Shown here in pieces: positions 24,310-33,473 of a stretch of 64,000 nt of DNA; the first letter of the stretch is position 1; the number at the start of each line of letters is the position of its first letter. Origin of the DNA: an uncultured Bacillota bacterium (GTDB taxonomy: Bacteria; Bacillota_I; Bacilli_A; RFN20; CAG-826); NCBI GenBank assembly GCA_949287245.1, contig CASEFL010000002.1, positions 1-64,000 on the forward strand, written 5' to 3'. Made by a program: the position numbers and the translations under genes. The notes under the pieces were generated by a model. The model did no database searches, was not told where the DNA came from, and saw nothing but the letters and a program-made list of their open reading frames with translations.

Positions 24310-25211
24310 TGAGATACCTCACTATAAGCAACTGCAATTTCTGCAGCGAGAAGAGCGTTACTTTTTACAAGAGCAATATTTGTTTCTAAAGATTCTCCTT
24401 TTGTTAATTCAACAATTTTTCCAAGAAGGAAAGGAGTTATGGCCTTACCTTTTATTTCTTTTCTTTCTGCTTCTTTTAAAGCCTCTTGAATGATAGGGTT
24501 AATTTTTTCTATGGGCAGGGCAAGTTCTTTTGGGCAAGGATTGGATACTAAAATCCCTCCTTTTAAGGATAATTGACGCCTGGCATAAATAATATTGGCA
24601 ATTTCTCTTGGATGACTTGCAACATAATCAACAGGAAGCCCAGAATCTTGGCTATAAAAATCCGCTAAATGAGGTTGTTGGTAAGAAAGAACAGTCACCC
24701 CTTCTGTTTCTAATACTTCTAATGTCTTAGGAAGATCAAGAATCGCTTTCACTCCAGAAGAAACAACTGTGATGTTATGCTCTCCAAGTTCTTTTAAATC
24801 GCGAGAAATATCAAAAGTCTCTGATGCCCCGCGATGCACGCCCCCAATGCCGCCTGTAGCAAAAACCTCAATTCCTGCCATTTCGGCAAGAATTATTGTT
24901 GCGCTTACCGTTGTTGCGCCCCACTTCTTTAAAGCCACAACAATAGGTAAATCTCGCCGAGAGACTTTCTCAACACCATCTTTTGTAGCTAACTGATAAA
25001 TTTCTTCCTTACTAAGGCCAATAACAGGTTCACCTTCTACAATACCAATTGTTGCTGGAATTGCCCCCTTCTCACGGATTTCTTTTTCTAAAAGAAGGGC
25101 TGTTTCATAGTTTTTAGGATAAGGCATTCCATGAGAAATAATCGTGCTTTCTAAGGCCACAACAGGCTTTTTGTTTTTTAAAGCATTTATGACTTCTTGA
25201 TTAATTCTCAT
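24306..25211 (-). CDS. psuG: Pseudouridine-5'-phosphate glycosidase
   Basis: Splits pseudouridine 5'-phosphate to uracil and ribose 5-phosphate. 301 aa, normal length. Family segments are A-L-E-S-T-I-I-S-H-G-M-P-Y-P near the N-terminus, A-T-G-G-I-G-G-V-H-R-G and V-S-S-G-V-K-A-I-L-D. The ATG at 25211 overlaps the ATPase TGA (ATGA). The usual partner kinase psuK is not adjacent, so phosphorylated pseudouridine must come from elsewhere or the kinase lies outside the window. Confidence 0.95.
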   Translation of the reverse strand: MRINQEVINALKNKKPVVALESTIISHGMPYPKNYETALLLEKEIREKGAIPATIGIVEGEPVIGLSKEEIYQLATKDGVEKVSRRDLPIVVALKKWGATTVSATIILAEMAGIEVFATGGIGGVHRGASETFDISRDLKELGEHNITVVSSGVKAILDLPKTLEVLETEGVTVLSYQQPHLADFYSQDSGLPVDYVASHPREIANIIYARRQLSLKGGILVSNPCPKELALPIEKINPIIQEALKEAERKEIKGKAITPFLLGKIVELTKGESLETNIALVKSNALLAAEIAVAYSEVSQ

Positions 25212-27664
25212 ATTTTCTCTTGCCCTTTCTTTTTCTTTTTTGCGCAAAGAAAGTTTACTAATAAATATACTAAACCAACACCAAAGGAAATAGATAAGAG
25301 CAAAATCAAATGTGACGTGTTCATTCCGGTTAATTGAATATCAAAGAAGTTTAAAGACAATCCAGCATCAATACCAAAAGCGATACCACCACACGCGAGT
25401 AAGCCAAAGAAAACAATTGCGCGATATAAATCAAAAGGCAAACAAACCTGGAATAAAATGAAATAAGCCATAATTGAAAAACCGATTACGGCACAATTTT
25501 TTGCAATATCTAACGGCAAAAATTCCGGATTAATAAAGGAAATAAGGTACATCGTTAGAACAATAAGAATGGAACAAGACCCTGCGGGAATTGCCTTTTT
25601 CAAAATATTTTTCACAAAAGAGCCTTGTAACTTATCATTCGTGGGCTGTAAAGCTAAGAAAAATCCACCTGCACCAATAGAGCCAACCTCCCAAATAAAC
25701 ATGTTTTTTGTAGAGAAAGGATAATTTGGTCCTCCAGCCCAAGAAACAATCAAAAAGATAAGAGAGAGCACCATAGCAAAAACGGTTTTGGACAAAAAGA
25801 GAGAGGCGGTTCGTTGAAGGTTGTTGATAACTCTACGACCTTCCGCAACAACATCCGGTAAACGAGAAAAATCATTCTCTAGAGAAACAATATGCGAAGC
25901 ATTTCTTGCCGCACTTGAACCAGACGCCATAGCAATGCTGCAATCTGCTTTCTTTAAAGCAATGATGTCATTTACCCCGTCTCCAGTCATAGCCACTTTA
26001 TGACCTTGACTTTGAAGTGCTTCAACAAGCAAAGCTTTCTGTTCTGGTTTAACGCGACCAAAAACAGAATATCTTTCAGCTAATAAGGGAATGTCTTGAT
26101 CACTAACATTAGCAAGAGATATATAAGAGTTTGCATTAGGTACACCACACTCCTTAGCAATAGAAGCGACAGTGTCGGCATTATCTCCGGAAATAACTTT
26201 AATCGAGACGCCGTTTTGAACAAACCACTCAATATTTGCTTTCGCATCTTCTTTCACATGATCACTTAAAACAACCAACCCAACCATAGAAAGCTTTGTA
26301 GGAAATTCTCCGTTTTTAAAAACATAAGGAGAAAAATAAAGGCCTAAAACACGGAAACCTTTTTTTGTTAAAGAATCCATTCTCATGGTTAGTTCTTCAT
26401 TCTTTTTCCCTGTTACAATATCCGGTGCACCAAGAAGAAAAGAACCGATTCCTGCAAAACTAGCAGCACTCCATTTTCTTTCAGAATCAAAAGGAATTGC
26501 GGCGTTTTTTGAATATTCAGGTCCTTTCCCTACATAATTAAGTAAAGCTAAAGCTGTGTTATTTTCATCGCCTGTGGCGCTTAATAATGAGCGTAAAAGA
26601 CGTTTAATTTCATCCTCACTTTTGTCTGTTCCTAAATAAACATCTTTAACCACTAAGGTACCGTCTGTTAAAGTCCCTGTTTTATCAAAGCAAAGAACAT
26701 CAACACGCGCTAACATCTCAATGCAATATAACTCTTGCACATTCATTCTTTTTTGGGCCAAGTTAATAATCCCAATTGTTAAGGTTAATGAGGTTAAAAG
26801 ATATAGACCGGCAGGAATCATTGCGGTTAATGATCCAGAAAAACGAATAGCAAATTCTTGATAAGAGGCAAAAGTAAGACCGTCTCCCCCATAAATGCTT
26901 TGAATAATCCAAGTAATAAAAGTCATTAAACCAATAAAAATGGCAATAATTCCACACCAAAAGAAGAGCTTAAGATAGGTACCCTTAAGTTCACTATTTG
27001 GTCGTTTAAATTGCTTTGCGGCCGCATTTAATCCTTCTACGTAATTTGCTAACCCTACACGGTTGACCTTACAACGAACCTTCCCTGAACGAACATAAGA
27101 ACCAGAGAATAATTGATCACCAACCTTTTTTAAAACACTGTCACTTTCCCCGGTAAGCAAAGATTCATCCATCTCGCACTTTCCGTTCATCACCAAACAA
27201 TCAGAAGGTACTTGATCCCCGCTAGAAAGAAGAAGGACATCCGATAAAACAAGTTCTTGAGGAAGAATTTTTTCTTCTTTTCCGTTCCGGATAACCGTTG
27301 TTTTAGGATCTGTTAATAAACGCAGTTTATCAACCAACCTTCTTGCATTAATATCCGCTAAAACTCCTAAAATAATGTTACATAAAATAGGAATAAGAAA
27401 GAAAAAATATGTGATGTTTACTTGCGCACAAATCATCATGATTGCAATTGCAAAAAACACTAAATTAAAGAAAGAAAAAAAATTATCACAAAATATTTGC
27501 CAATAAGTTTTTGTAACTTTTTTTGGGGTCTTATTCACCAAGCCATCTTTTATTCTTGATTCCACCTGATTCGAGTTTAACCCAAGAGCAAAATCAACCT
27601 CATAAGTTGGTGCAGAGGTAATTTTTTGAAGCATTTCTTCTTTTTTAAACGACACTTTTTTCAT
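25208..27664 (-). CDS. Cation-transporting P-type ATPase (CtpE-like)
   Basis: An 818-residue P-type ion pump. T-G-E-S (171-174) is the actuator loop, D327 in D-K-T-G-T-L-T is the phosphorylated Asp, and T-G-D-G-V-N-D closes the P domain. About ten TM helices are visible, with six after the P domain. The M4 motif reads M-I-P-A-G-L (282-287), where Ca2+ pumps have P-E-G-L. The surrounding L-L-T-S-L-T...V-Q-E-L resembles actinobacterial CtpE, a calcium transporter. The ion here is uncertain. The gene leads the psuG-tetR-adh-M50-like series and follows the ABC gene by 20 nt. Confidence 0.88.
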   Translation of the reverse strand: MKKVSFKKEEMLQKITSAPTYEVDFALGLNSNQVESRIKDGLVNKTPKKVTKTYWQIFCDNFFSFFNLVFFAIAIMMICAQVNITYFFFLIPILCNIILGVLADINARRLVDKLRLLTDPKTTVIRNGKEEKILPQELVLSDVLLLSSGDQVPSDCLVMNGKCEMDESLLTGESDSVLKKVGDQLFSGSYVRSGKVRCKVNRVGLANYVEGLNAAAKQFKRPNSELKGTYLKLFFWCGIIAIFIGLMTFITWIIQSIYGGDGLTFASYQEFAIRFSGSLTAMIPAGLYLLTSLTLTIGIINLAQKRMNVQELYCIEMLARVDVLCFDKTGTLTDGTLVVKDVYLGTDKSEDEIKRLLRSLLSATGDENNTALALLNYVGKGPEYSKNAAIPFDSERKWSAASFAGIGSFLLGAPDIVTGKKNEELTMRMDSLTKKGFRVLGLYFSPYVFKNGEFPTKLSMVGLVVLSDHVKEDAKANIEWFVQNGVSIKVISGDNADTVASIAKECGVPNANSYISLANVSDQDIPLLAERYSVFGRVKPEQKALLVEALQSQGHKVAMTGDGVNDIIALKKADCSIAMASGSSAARNASHIVSLENDFSRLPDVVAEGRRVINNLQRTASLFLSKTVFAMVLSLIFLIVSWAGGPNYPFSTKNMFIWEVGSIGAGGFFLALQPTNDKLQGSFVKNILKKAIPAGSCSILIVLTMYLISFINPEFLPLDIAKNCAVIGFSIMAYFILFQVCLPFDLYRAIVFFGLLACGGIAFGIDAGLSLNFFDIQLTGMNTSHLILLLSISFGVGLVYLLVNFLCAKKKKKGQEKI

Positions 27665-27684
27665 GCAATCTAGATTTTAGCAGG

Positions 27685-30555
27685 TTAATCACTTCTTAGG
27701 GCGTTCACTGGGTCTTTTTTTGCAGCAATTCGGCTAGGAATTAAGCCTGATGCCCAAGAAAGAATTGTGGATAAGACAACCATTGCCAAAGATACATACC
27801 ATGTGAGCATGGCGATGTTTCCTAAACGCTCACCAACAAAGATTAAATTTAAAATGCGATTTGTAGGAACACACATTAAAGCCGAGATGGCAATTCCTAA
27901 AACTCCTGATATTGCGCCAACAACCAGGCATTCCACTTCAAACAGGCGCCCAACGTCTTTTTTCCTTGCTCCACACGCTCTTAAAACACCAATTTCTTTG
28001 GTCCTTTCTAAAACAGAAACATAGGTAATAATGGCCATCATAATCGCGCTTACCATTAACGATAAAGAAGCAAAAACCACTAAAACCATAGAAATTAAAT
28101 CAACTAATGTAGTTATAGAGGAAGTAAAGTCACCCATTAAATCAGAATATAAAATTTGTTCATTCCCTTCTTTGCCTTCGTTATAAGAATCTAGCCGCGA
28201 AAAAATCTCCGCTTTTGTTGTTAAGCTTGTTGGAAAAATCAAAATTGAAGTTACATTGGAATAGCTATCAACATAAGCCAAAAAATCAACAAATCGAATT
28301 CCGTTTGCCGTTGAAGAAAAGAAAGAAGGATTAAAAAATTTTGTTAGATAGGTAACGATGGTAGTGAAAGTTAAATTTTCTTCTCTTTGTAGTTTTTCAA
28401 TTTCACTAGCGACCTCTTGTTCTCGAAAATCTGCGCCAATCTGGCGTGCTTTTTCTAAAAACGGTGTGTGAGAATAACTGTAAGTATAGGTATTATTTTT
28501 AAGGTTATACGAATCAAAATATGCCCAACAAAAGGAGGTGGCAACATCTTTTAAGGAATTTTGTAAAGTTATCGCTAAAGAGATCTTAAGAGAATTCAAA
28601 TCCGTTTCTTCCTCTGTTACTCCCCTTAATTCCTCGACTACTTGATTCATCTTCTCGTTAAGAACTTCTAAACCATCACGCCCACCATTCTCTTCAGGAA
28701 TAAACCAACTTGTTGTTGAAGACTCCTTAATTCCTTTTGCTCCTTCACTTAAAGAATCATTAACAAAGTAATCTGTTAGACTAGATAAGTAACCAATAGA
28801 ACTAGGCATTAACGAAACAAAAGACTCTTCAGAAGGACGAATAACTCCAACAATTTTTAGTTCAATTGCATCTTTATCATCTTTTTCGTATAGCGAGGCC
28901 AAATCTTGAGTAAGCGGATTTTCATATAAAGTGATTTCTTTTATCACTTTCCTTCCTTTAACAAATTCACCTGTCTGCATTCCTTCTATTAAGGAAACTT
29001 GAGTCACTTCATAAGCAGGGACATTAAGGGTTGTTTTTTCCTTATATAAAGTAGAATTTGGGAACGCTTTAAAAGTTTTTCCTTCAAAATTTGATGTAGA
29101 AATAATCTCTTCAAAGGATAAAGATTTTGGAGCGTCTTCTTTTGAAGAATAAAAGCCTAAATCTACTAAAGTTTGAACATCAATGCGGTTGTATTCATCT
29201 GTAATCAAAACAACCTCGTTCATGGATTCTGGATATTTTCCATAAATAAGGTCATACATCCCTTCTAAACCTTCTTTTTCTCCGTAAAGTTCATGAAATA
29301 CAGTGGAAGGAACTGCACTTAAAGCGCTGACAAGGCTTGCACCTAATGTAGCGTCCTTATATTGATCAATAACCTTATAAATACCAGAACCAGCTTCTAC
29401 ACCAAGTTCAGTAACGACATTAAAACTCAATCCCTCGCGGTTATATAAAACCGAACGAGCAAGTCCGTCTTCTACAAGTGGATCAAGAACATTTTCCGCA
29501 TACTCTCGATTGTTTAAATTGTTTGAATGACTAACGTAGGTGTATATATTTCCGTTATAAATATACATCTTATCTGTATCAGGAAAAGGATCAGGAGTAA
29601 TGTTATCTTCTCCAACTTGACTATATTGAGTTTTGCTAATCGCAATAGGCATGGTAGAAGCAATTGAACTTTCTACACGAGCAACATAGAAAGAAAAGCC
29701 TTCAGCAATCGCTAAAACAAAAGCAACACCAACAACACCAAAACAAGAAGCAATAATGGTTAAACAAGTTCTCGCCCTTTTATTTGCTAAAGATCCTAAA
29801 CTACTTTGCAAGGAAGCAAAAAAGGACATAGATGTATGTTTTTGGATTTTTTGTGTAGGATTTGCAGGGATTTTACAATCTACCGGTGAGGTATCACTGA
29901 TAATTTTTCCATCCTTCATCTCAATAATTCGATCTGCATAAGTTTTTGCTAGTTCGGCATTATGAGTAACCACGACTACAAGGTGGGTTTTGGCAATTTC
30001 TTTTAGTAAATCCATCACCTGAACGGAAGTTTTACTATCCAATGCCCCAGTAGGTTCGTCCGCTAAAATAACCGAAGGGTCATTCACGAGTGCGCGCGCA
30101 ATCGCTACCCTTTGCATTTGTCCTCCTGAAAGTTCATTTGGTTGTTTATAGGCTTCTTCTTCAAGACCAACAAGCTTTAAAGCGTTTAACGCTTTTTGTT
30201 TTTGTTCCTCTTTTTTTAAACCATGAAGCATTAAAGGAACTTCAACATTTCTAATTACTGAATAATGAGAAATTAAATTGTAGTTTTGGAAAACGAAGCC
30301 AATATGCGCATTTCTGTAAGTATCCCAATCCTTATCTTTGTATTGTTTTGTGCTTGCTCCGTTTACAAGTAAATCTCCTTCTTCATAATGATCAAGTCCG
30401 CCTATAACGTTTAAAAGAGTTGTTTTTCCACATCCAGAAGGACCTAAAATCGCCACAAAACCAACATCAGAAAAAGTTAAGTTAATCACCCCTAAAGTAA
30501 AAGCAGGTTCACCTTCTAATCGGTAAATTTTCTTTGTTCCTTTTAGTTCAATCAT
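27685..30555 (-). CDS. MacB-type ABC transporter, ATPase fused to FtsX permease
   Basis: 956 residues. The ABC domain (about 1-220) has Walker [11 protein letters not shown], the signature [15 protein letters not shown] and Walker [13 protein letters not shown]. It is followed by a TM at about 265, a long external region (about 290-790) and three C-terminal TMs in an FtsX domain ([12 protein letters not shown]). This is the mechanotransmission type used for peptide export or resistance. The ATG at 30555 has AAGGA 5 nt upstream; a more distal ATG lies on the -10 box. The roughly 500-residue outer domain is much larger than in MacB, suggesting a particular surface substrate. Confidence 0.88.
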   Translation of the reverse strand: MIELKGTKKIYRLEGEPAFTLGVINLTFSDVGFVAILGPSGCGKTTLLNVIGGLDHYEEGDLLVNGASTKQYKDKDWDTYRNAHIGFVFQNYNLISHYSVIRNVEVPLMLHGLKKEEQKQKALNALKLVGLEEEAYKQPNELSGGQMQRVAIARALVNDPSVILADEPTGALDSKTSVQVMDLLKEIAKTHLVVVVTHNAELAKTYADRIIEMKDGKIISDTSPVDCKIPANPTQKIQKHTSMSFFASLQSSLGSLANKRARTCLTIIASCFGVVGVAFVLAIAEGFSFYVARVESSIASTMPIAISKTQYSQVGEDNITPDPFPDTDKMYIYNGNIYTYVSHSNNLNNREYAENVLDPLVEDGLARSVLYNREGLSFNVVTELGVEAGSGIYKVIDQYKDATLGASLVSALSAVPSTVFHELYGEKEGLEGMYDLIYGKYPESMNEVVLITDEYNRIDVQTLVDLGFYSSKEDAPKSLSFEEIISTSNFEGKTFKAFPNSTLYKEKTTLNVPAYEVTQVSLIEGMQTGEFVKGRKVIKEITLYENPLTQDLASLYEKDDKDAIELKIVGVIRPSEESFVSLMPSSIGYLSSLTDYFVNDSLSEGAKGIKESSTTSWFIPEENGGRDGLEVLNEKMNQVVEELRGVTEEETDLNSLKISLAITLQNSLKDVATSFCWAYFDSYNLKNNTYTYSYSHTPFLEKARQIGADFREQEVASEIEKLQREENLTFTTIVTYLTKFFNPSFFSSTANGIRFVDFLAYVDSYSNVTSILIFPTSLTTKAEIFSRLDSYNEGKEGNEQILYSDLMGDFTSSITTLVDLISMVLVVFASLSLMVSAIMMAIITYVSVLERTKEIGVLRACGARKKDVGRLFEVECLVVGAISGVLGIAISALMCVPTNRILNLIFVGERLGNIAMLTWYVSLAMVVLSTILSWASGLIPSRIAAKKDPVNALRSD

Positions 30556-30580
30556 AGCGGTCCTTGTGTTTTGATATTTC

Positions 30581-30586
30581 ATTATA
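30581..30586 (-). promoter_or_regulatory. -10 element for the ABC transporter operon
   Basis: Perfect TATAAT on the minus strand (30586-30581), 25 nt upstream of the chosen start. No strong -35 is seen. This promoter would drive the ABC, ATPase, psuG, tetR, adh and M50-like genes. Confidence 0.5.
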
Positions 30587-30597
30587 AAGGAAAGCGC

Positions 30598-31050
30598 TTA
30601 AAGTTTTCTTTTCTTTTGAAAATATGAAGTAAGAAGGCGAGAACATTCCTCTTCTTTTATGCCAAAATTCACTAAAGGACGTTCATGAAGAGAAGGAATA
30701 TCAAAAACACGATAGCGAGAGACAAGCGCTCCATCTTTAGGGTCTTTTGCGCCAAAAATTACTTGTTGAATTCGCGCTTGAAGTATTGCGCCTGCGCACA
30801 TTAAACAAGGCTCAAGTGTGACATATAAAGTACAACCTTCTAAATGCCATGTTCCAAGTTTTTTTGCTGCTTTTTCCATAGCAACAATCTCAGCGTGACG
30901 GCTTATGGATAGTTGTTTTTCTCGCTCATTATGCCCTTTTGCAATGATTGTCCCGTTTTTTAAAATAAGCGCTCCAACAGGAACTTCTCCCTCTTTTTTT
31001 GCTTCTTCCGCCTCTTTTAGAGCAAGAAGCATAATTTCTTCATCATTCAT
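30598..31050 (-). CDS. tadA: tRNA-specific adenosine deaminase TadA
   Basis: Converts A34 to inosine in tRNA-Arg(ACG). 150 aa. The zinc site is H-A-E near residue 54 and P-C-L-M-C-A-G near 84-90, as in all TadA. An open frame extends 28 codons upstream, but that part overlaps the SRP RNA and does not resemble TadA. The ATG at 31050 gives the normal length. It has no Shine-Dalgarno; TATAGT with TGN lies 6 nt upstream, so the mRNA is probably leaderless. Confidence 0.93.
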   Translation of the reverse strand: MNDEEIMLLALKEAEEAKKEGEVPVGALILKNGTIIAKGHNEREKQLSISRHAEIVAMEKAAKKLGTWHLEGCTLYVTLEPCLMCAGAILQARIQQVIFGAKDPKDGALVSRYRVFDIPSLHERPLVNFGIKEEECSRLLTSYFQKKRKL

Positions 31051-31065
31051 AAAATCACTATAGCA
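31051..31065 (-). promoter_or_regulatory. Extended -10 promoter of tadA, leaderless
   Basis: The minus strand reads TGC-TATAGT (31065-31057), GATTTT, then the tadA ATG. The TGN extension may make up for the lack of a -35 box. Confidence 0.45.
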
Positions 31066-31088
31066 GGAAAATTTTAATACAAAATAAA

Positions 31089-31169
31089 AACCACCGCACA
31101 AGGCGCCGGACCTTAAGGCTGCTTGGTTCCCCACCTGACCTGGTTCAATCTTCTTCCTTTGCGATGGCC
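31089..31169 (-). ncRNA. ffs: Signal recognition particle RNA (small bacterial type)
   Basis: The scaffold RNA of SRP, which with Ffh targets nascent membrane proteins. It has the conserved core GAACCAGGTCAGG...GGAACCAAGCAGCC with the GGAA tetraloop-type tip. The outer ends GGCCATCGCA (31169-31160) and TGCGGTGGTT (31098-31089) pair over ten positions. It is about 81 nt, so lacks the Alu domain of B. subtilis. TTTTTATTTTG follows as termination signal, and TATAAT lies 5 nt upstream. Confidence 0.95.
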
Positions 31170-31174
31170 TTTTT

Positions 31175-31180
31175 ATTATA
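31175..31180 (-). promoter_or_regulatory. -10 element of the SRP RNA gene
   Basis: Perfect TATAAT on the minus strand 5 nt before the RNA 5' end. It lies between the end of serS and the RNA. Confidence 0.65.
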
Positions 31181-31185
31181 CCTTT

Positions 31186-32469
31186 TTATTTCTTAGGGAG
31201 AATTCTTTCTTTTCCTCTCATGAAAGGACGTAAAACTTCAGGAATGATAACGGAACCGTCTTCTTGTTGACATTGTTCAAGTAAGGCTGGGAAGACACGA
31301 GAAGTAGCAAGGCCTGATCCATTAAGGGTGTGACAATAATGCGTTTTACCATTTTCGTCCTTATATCGGATCATTCCACGTCTTGCTTGATAATCTCTAG
31401 CATTGGAAACAGAACTTACTTCTTTATAAATTCCCATTGACGGAATCCACACTTCAATATCGTAAGTTCTTGCCATGGAGTGACTGCAATCTCCTGCAGC
31501 AAGTTTATCTAATCGATAGGTTAAACCTAGTCCTTGTAAAAGGCGTTCCGCTTTCTCTACCATTTCCGTAAAGGCGTTATCCGATTCATCCTCTTTTGTA
31601 TATTGCACCATCTCAACTTTATTAAATTGATAACCACGAATCATTCCACGCTCTTCTGTTCGGTAACTTCCTGCTTCTTTTCGATAACAAGGGGTGTATG
31701 AAAAATATTTTTTTGGTAAATCTTCTAAGGATAAAATTTCATTACGATGAAGGTTTACTAAGGCTGTTTCTGCAGTAGGAAGTAAGAATTTTTTTGGTTC
31801 AAGGCCTTCTAAATAAAACACTTCCTCTTTAAATTTTGGAAATTGCCCGGAAGTGTATCCAGAATCTACATTAAGAAGATGAGGAGGTAAAATAAAGTGA
31901 TAACCATCTTTTAAATGCTCAGAAATGAAGTAATTTAAAAGTGCCCACTCAAGTTCTGCTCCTTCTCCTTTATAAATCCAAGTTCCCGAGCCAGAAATTT
32001 TCGCCGCTCTTTTATAGTCAATAATATCCAAAGATTCTGCTAATGTAACATGGTCTTTTGGCGTGAAAGAAAATTTTTCTTTGCTCCCCCATTCACGAAT
32101 AGGTTGATTGTTTTCTTTTCCGCCTCCAATAAGGTCGTCATCTGGTAAATTCGGCAAAACCTCAATATTTTTTTGGATTTTTGCTTCAATATCTTTTAAT
32201 TCTTCTTCTTTATCTTTGTTTTGTGCTGCTAAATTTTTAACTTTCACAAAAATAGAAGATGGGTCTTTTCCTTCTTTTTTATAGGAAGGAACTAAGGCGC
32301 TTAAACGGTTTTGTTCTGCCTTATTACTTTCAACCTCTTTTCGCAATTCTCTTCTTTTTTGAAAAAGAGATAAAAGCAAAGAGGGATCAAAATCCCATAA
32401 TTTTTTCGCTAAAGCTTCCTTTACATATTCTGGACGTTCTTCAATTAATTTTGGATCAATCATAATCAT
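31186..32469 (-). CDS. serS: Seryl-tRNA synthetase
   Basis: A class II synthetase of 427 aa. The N-terminal coiled-coil arm (about 28-100) contacts tRNA-Ser. Motif 2 is C-Y-R-K-E-A-G...R-G-M-I-R-G-Y-Q-F-N-K-V-E and motif 3 is N-G-S-G-L-A-T-S-R. The ATG at 32469 has GGAG 5 nt upstream and overlaps the stop of the glycosyltransferase gene (TAATG). No T-box or other leader is visible; the gene is expressed as part of the gyr-linked transcript. Confidence 0.97.
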   Translation of the reverse strand: MIMIDPKLIEERPEYVKEALAKKLWDFDPSLLLSLFQKRRELRKEVESNKAEQNRLSALVPSYKKEGKDPSSIFVKVKNLAAQNKDKEEELKDIEAKIQKNIEVLPNLPDDDLIGGGKENNQPIREWGSKEKFSFTPKDHVTLAESLDIIDYKRAAKISGSGTWIYKGEGAELEWALLNYFISEHLKDGYHFILPPHLLNVDSGYTSGQFPKFKEEVFYLEGLEPKKFLLPTAETALVNLHRNEILSLEDLPKKYFSYTPCYRKEAGSYRTEERGMIRGYQFNKVEMVQYTKEDESDNAFTEMVEKAERLLQGLGLTYRLDKLAAGDCSHSMARTYDIEVWIPSMGIYKEVSSVSNARDYQARRGMIRYKDENGKTHYCHTLNGSGLATSRVFPALLEQCQQEDGSVIIPEVLRPFMRGKERILPKK

Positions 32470-33473
32470 TATTTCTCCCCAAGTAAGGCGCGATAAAATT
32501 CTACATACTTTTTTCCAATTTGTTCTAAGGAATATGACATTCTTGCATTTTTTGTATAATTTTTAACGAGAAGACTTTTTTCTTTCCCTCCATTCTGCAT
32601 CGCTTGAATGAGTTCTTTTTCTTCATAAAACACAAAACAGTTTTTGTCTTTTTTTAAGTAAAAACTTTGAGAATATTCTTTATAAATAAATATGGGTAAA
32701 TTACACGCAAAAGCCTCAAGAGTGGTAATTGTATCTGGTTCGCGAAGATAAAGGACAAGTGTTGCGCTATGAAGCAAACTACGATAAACATCATCAGGCA
32801 AACTAGACTCTAAAAACACATTCCCAATTCCTTTTTTTATCCATCTCCGATAATGCCAAGTGGATTGGTGTTTCTTGCTAAAACCTAAGAAAATAAAACG
32901 GAAATCTCTCATTTTTAAGGCTAAACTGTTTAAAAATTCAAGTTTTTTTGTCTCTTTATAATCGCCAAAAACCACAATGATTTTTTCGTCTTTCCGAATA
33001 TTAAAATATTGTTGATAAACACTTTCTTCTTGCTGATCTAGTAAAACAAAGCGTGCAGAATTCACTCCTGGAAGTAAAATCTCCACTTTTTTATGAGAAA
33101 GCCCTTCATCAAAAATAATTCCTTTTCCTTTTGCGTCGGGCACAAAAATTAAGTCGCTATTTTTTAATAATCGAAGAGCTTTCGCTTTTAAGGGGCGATA
33201 ACCATCTTCTTCCTCTTCTCCTAAAAAGGAAAGAGGTGTTTCAGCTTCGCAATAGAAAGCGCTTGTAACAACTTTCGCTCCAGAATCCTTTGCTTTTAAG
33301 GCAAAAAGTTCATCTTCAGGAGAAAGAAGGTGCACAATATCCGGAGAGGCCGTTAAAGAATCAACAAGACGAACGCCATTTAATTCTAAGGAACCTTTGA
33401 TGTTTTTCCGATAACGAGAAGCAAGATAAGTACTACTTTTTTTGCTTTGGTTATAACGGACATATACCTTCAT
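32469..33473 (-). CDS. Glycosyltransferase, family 4-like
   Basis: A 334-residue GT-B-type glycosyltransferase. The N-domain starts M-K-V-Y-V-R-Y-N. The mid region N-S-D-L-I-F-V-P-D-A...V-E-I-L-L-P-G-V-N is the GT4 hinge. The donor-binding part is S-L-P-D-D-V-Y-R-S-L-L-H-S-A-T-L-V-L-Y-L-R-E-P-D-T-I-T-T-L-E-A-F-A-C-N-L-P. It is predicted cytosolic or peripheral and may build glycolipid or polysaccharide. It sits between gyrA and serS with 1-bp overlaps on both sides. The acceptor is unknown. Confidence 0.8.
   Translation of the reverse strand: MKVYVRYNQSKKSSTYLASRYRKNIKGSLELNGVRLVDSLTASPDIVHLLSPEDELFALKAKDSGAKVVTSAFYCEAETPLSFLGEEEEDGYRPLKAKALRLLKNSDLIFVPDAKGKGIIFDEGLSHKKVEILLPGVNSARFVLLDQQEESVYQQYFNIRKDEKIIVVFGDYKETKKLEFLNSLALKMRDFRFIFLGFSKKHQSTWHYRRWIKKGIGNVFLESSLPDDVYRSLLHSATLVLYLREPDTITTLEAFACNLPIFIYKEYSQSFYLKKDKNCFVFYEEKELIQAMQNGGKEKSLLVKNYTKNARMSYSLEQIGKKYVEFYRALLGEK

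Noticed and set aside
31051-31134. Longer tadA reaching into the SRP RNA gene
   Set aside because: The extension overlaps the SRP RNA and does not resemble TadA.
32470-33472. T-box or riboswitch in front of serS
   Set aside because: The space upstream of serS is filled by the glycosyltransferase gene, which overlaps it; no leader exists.
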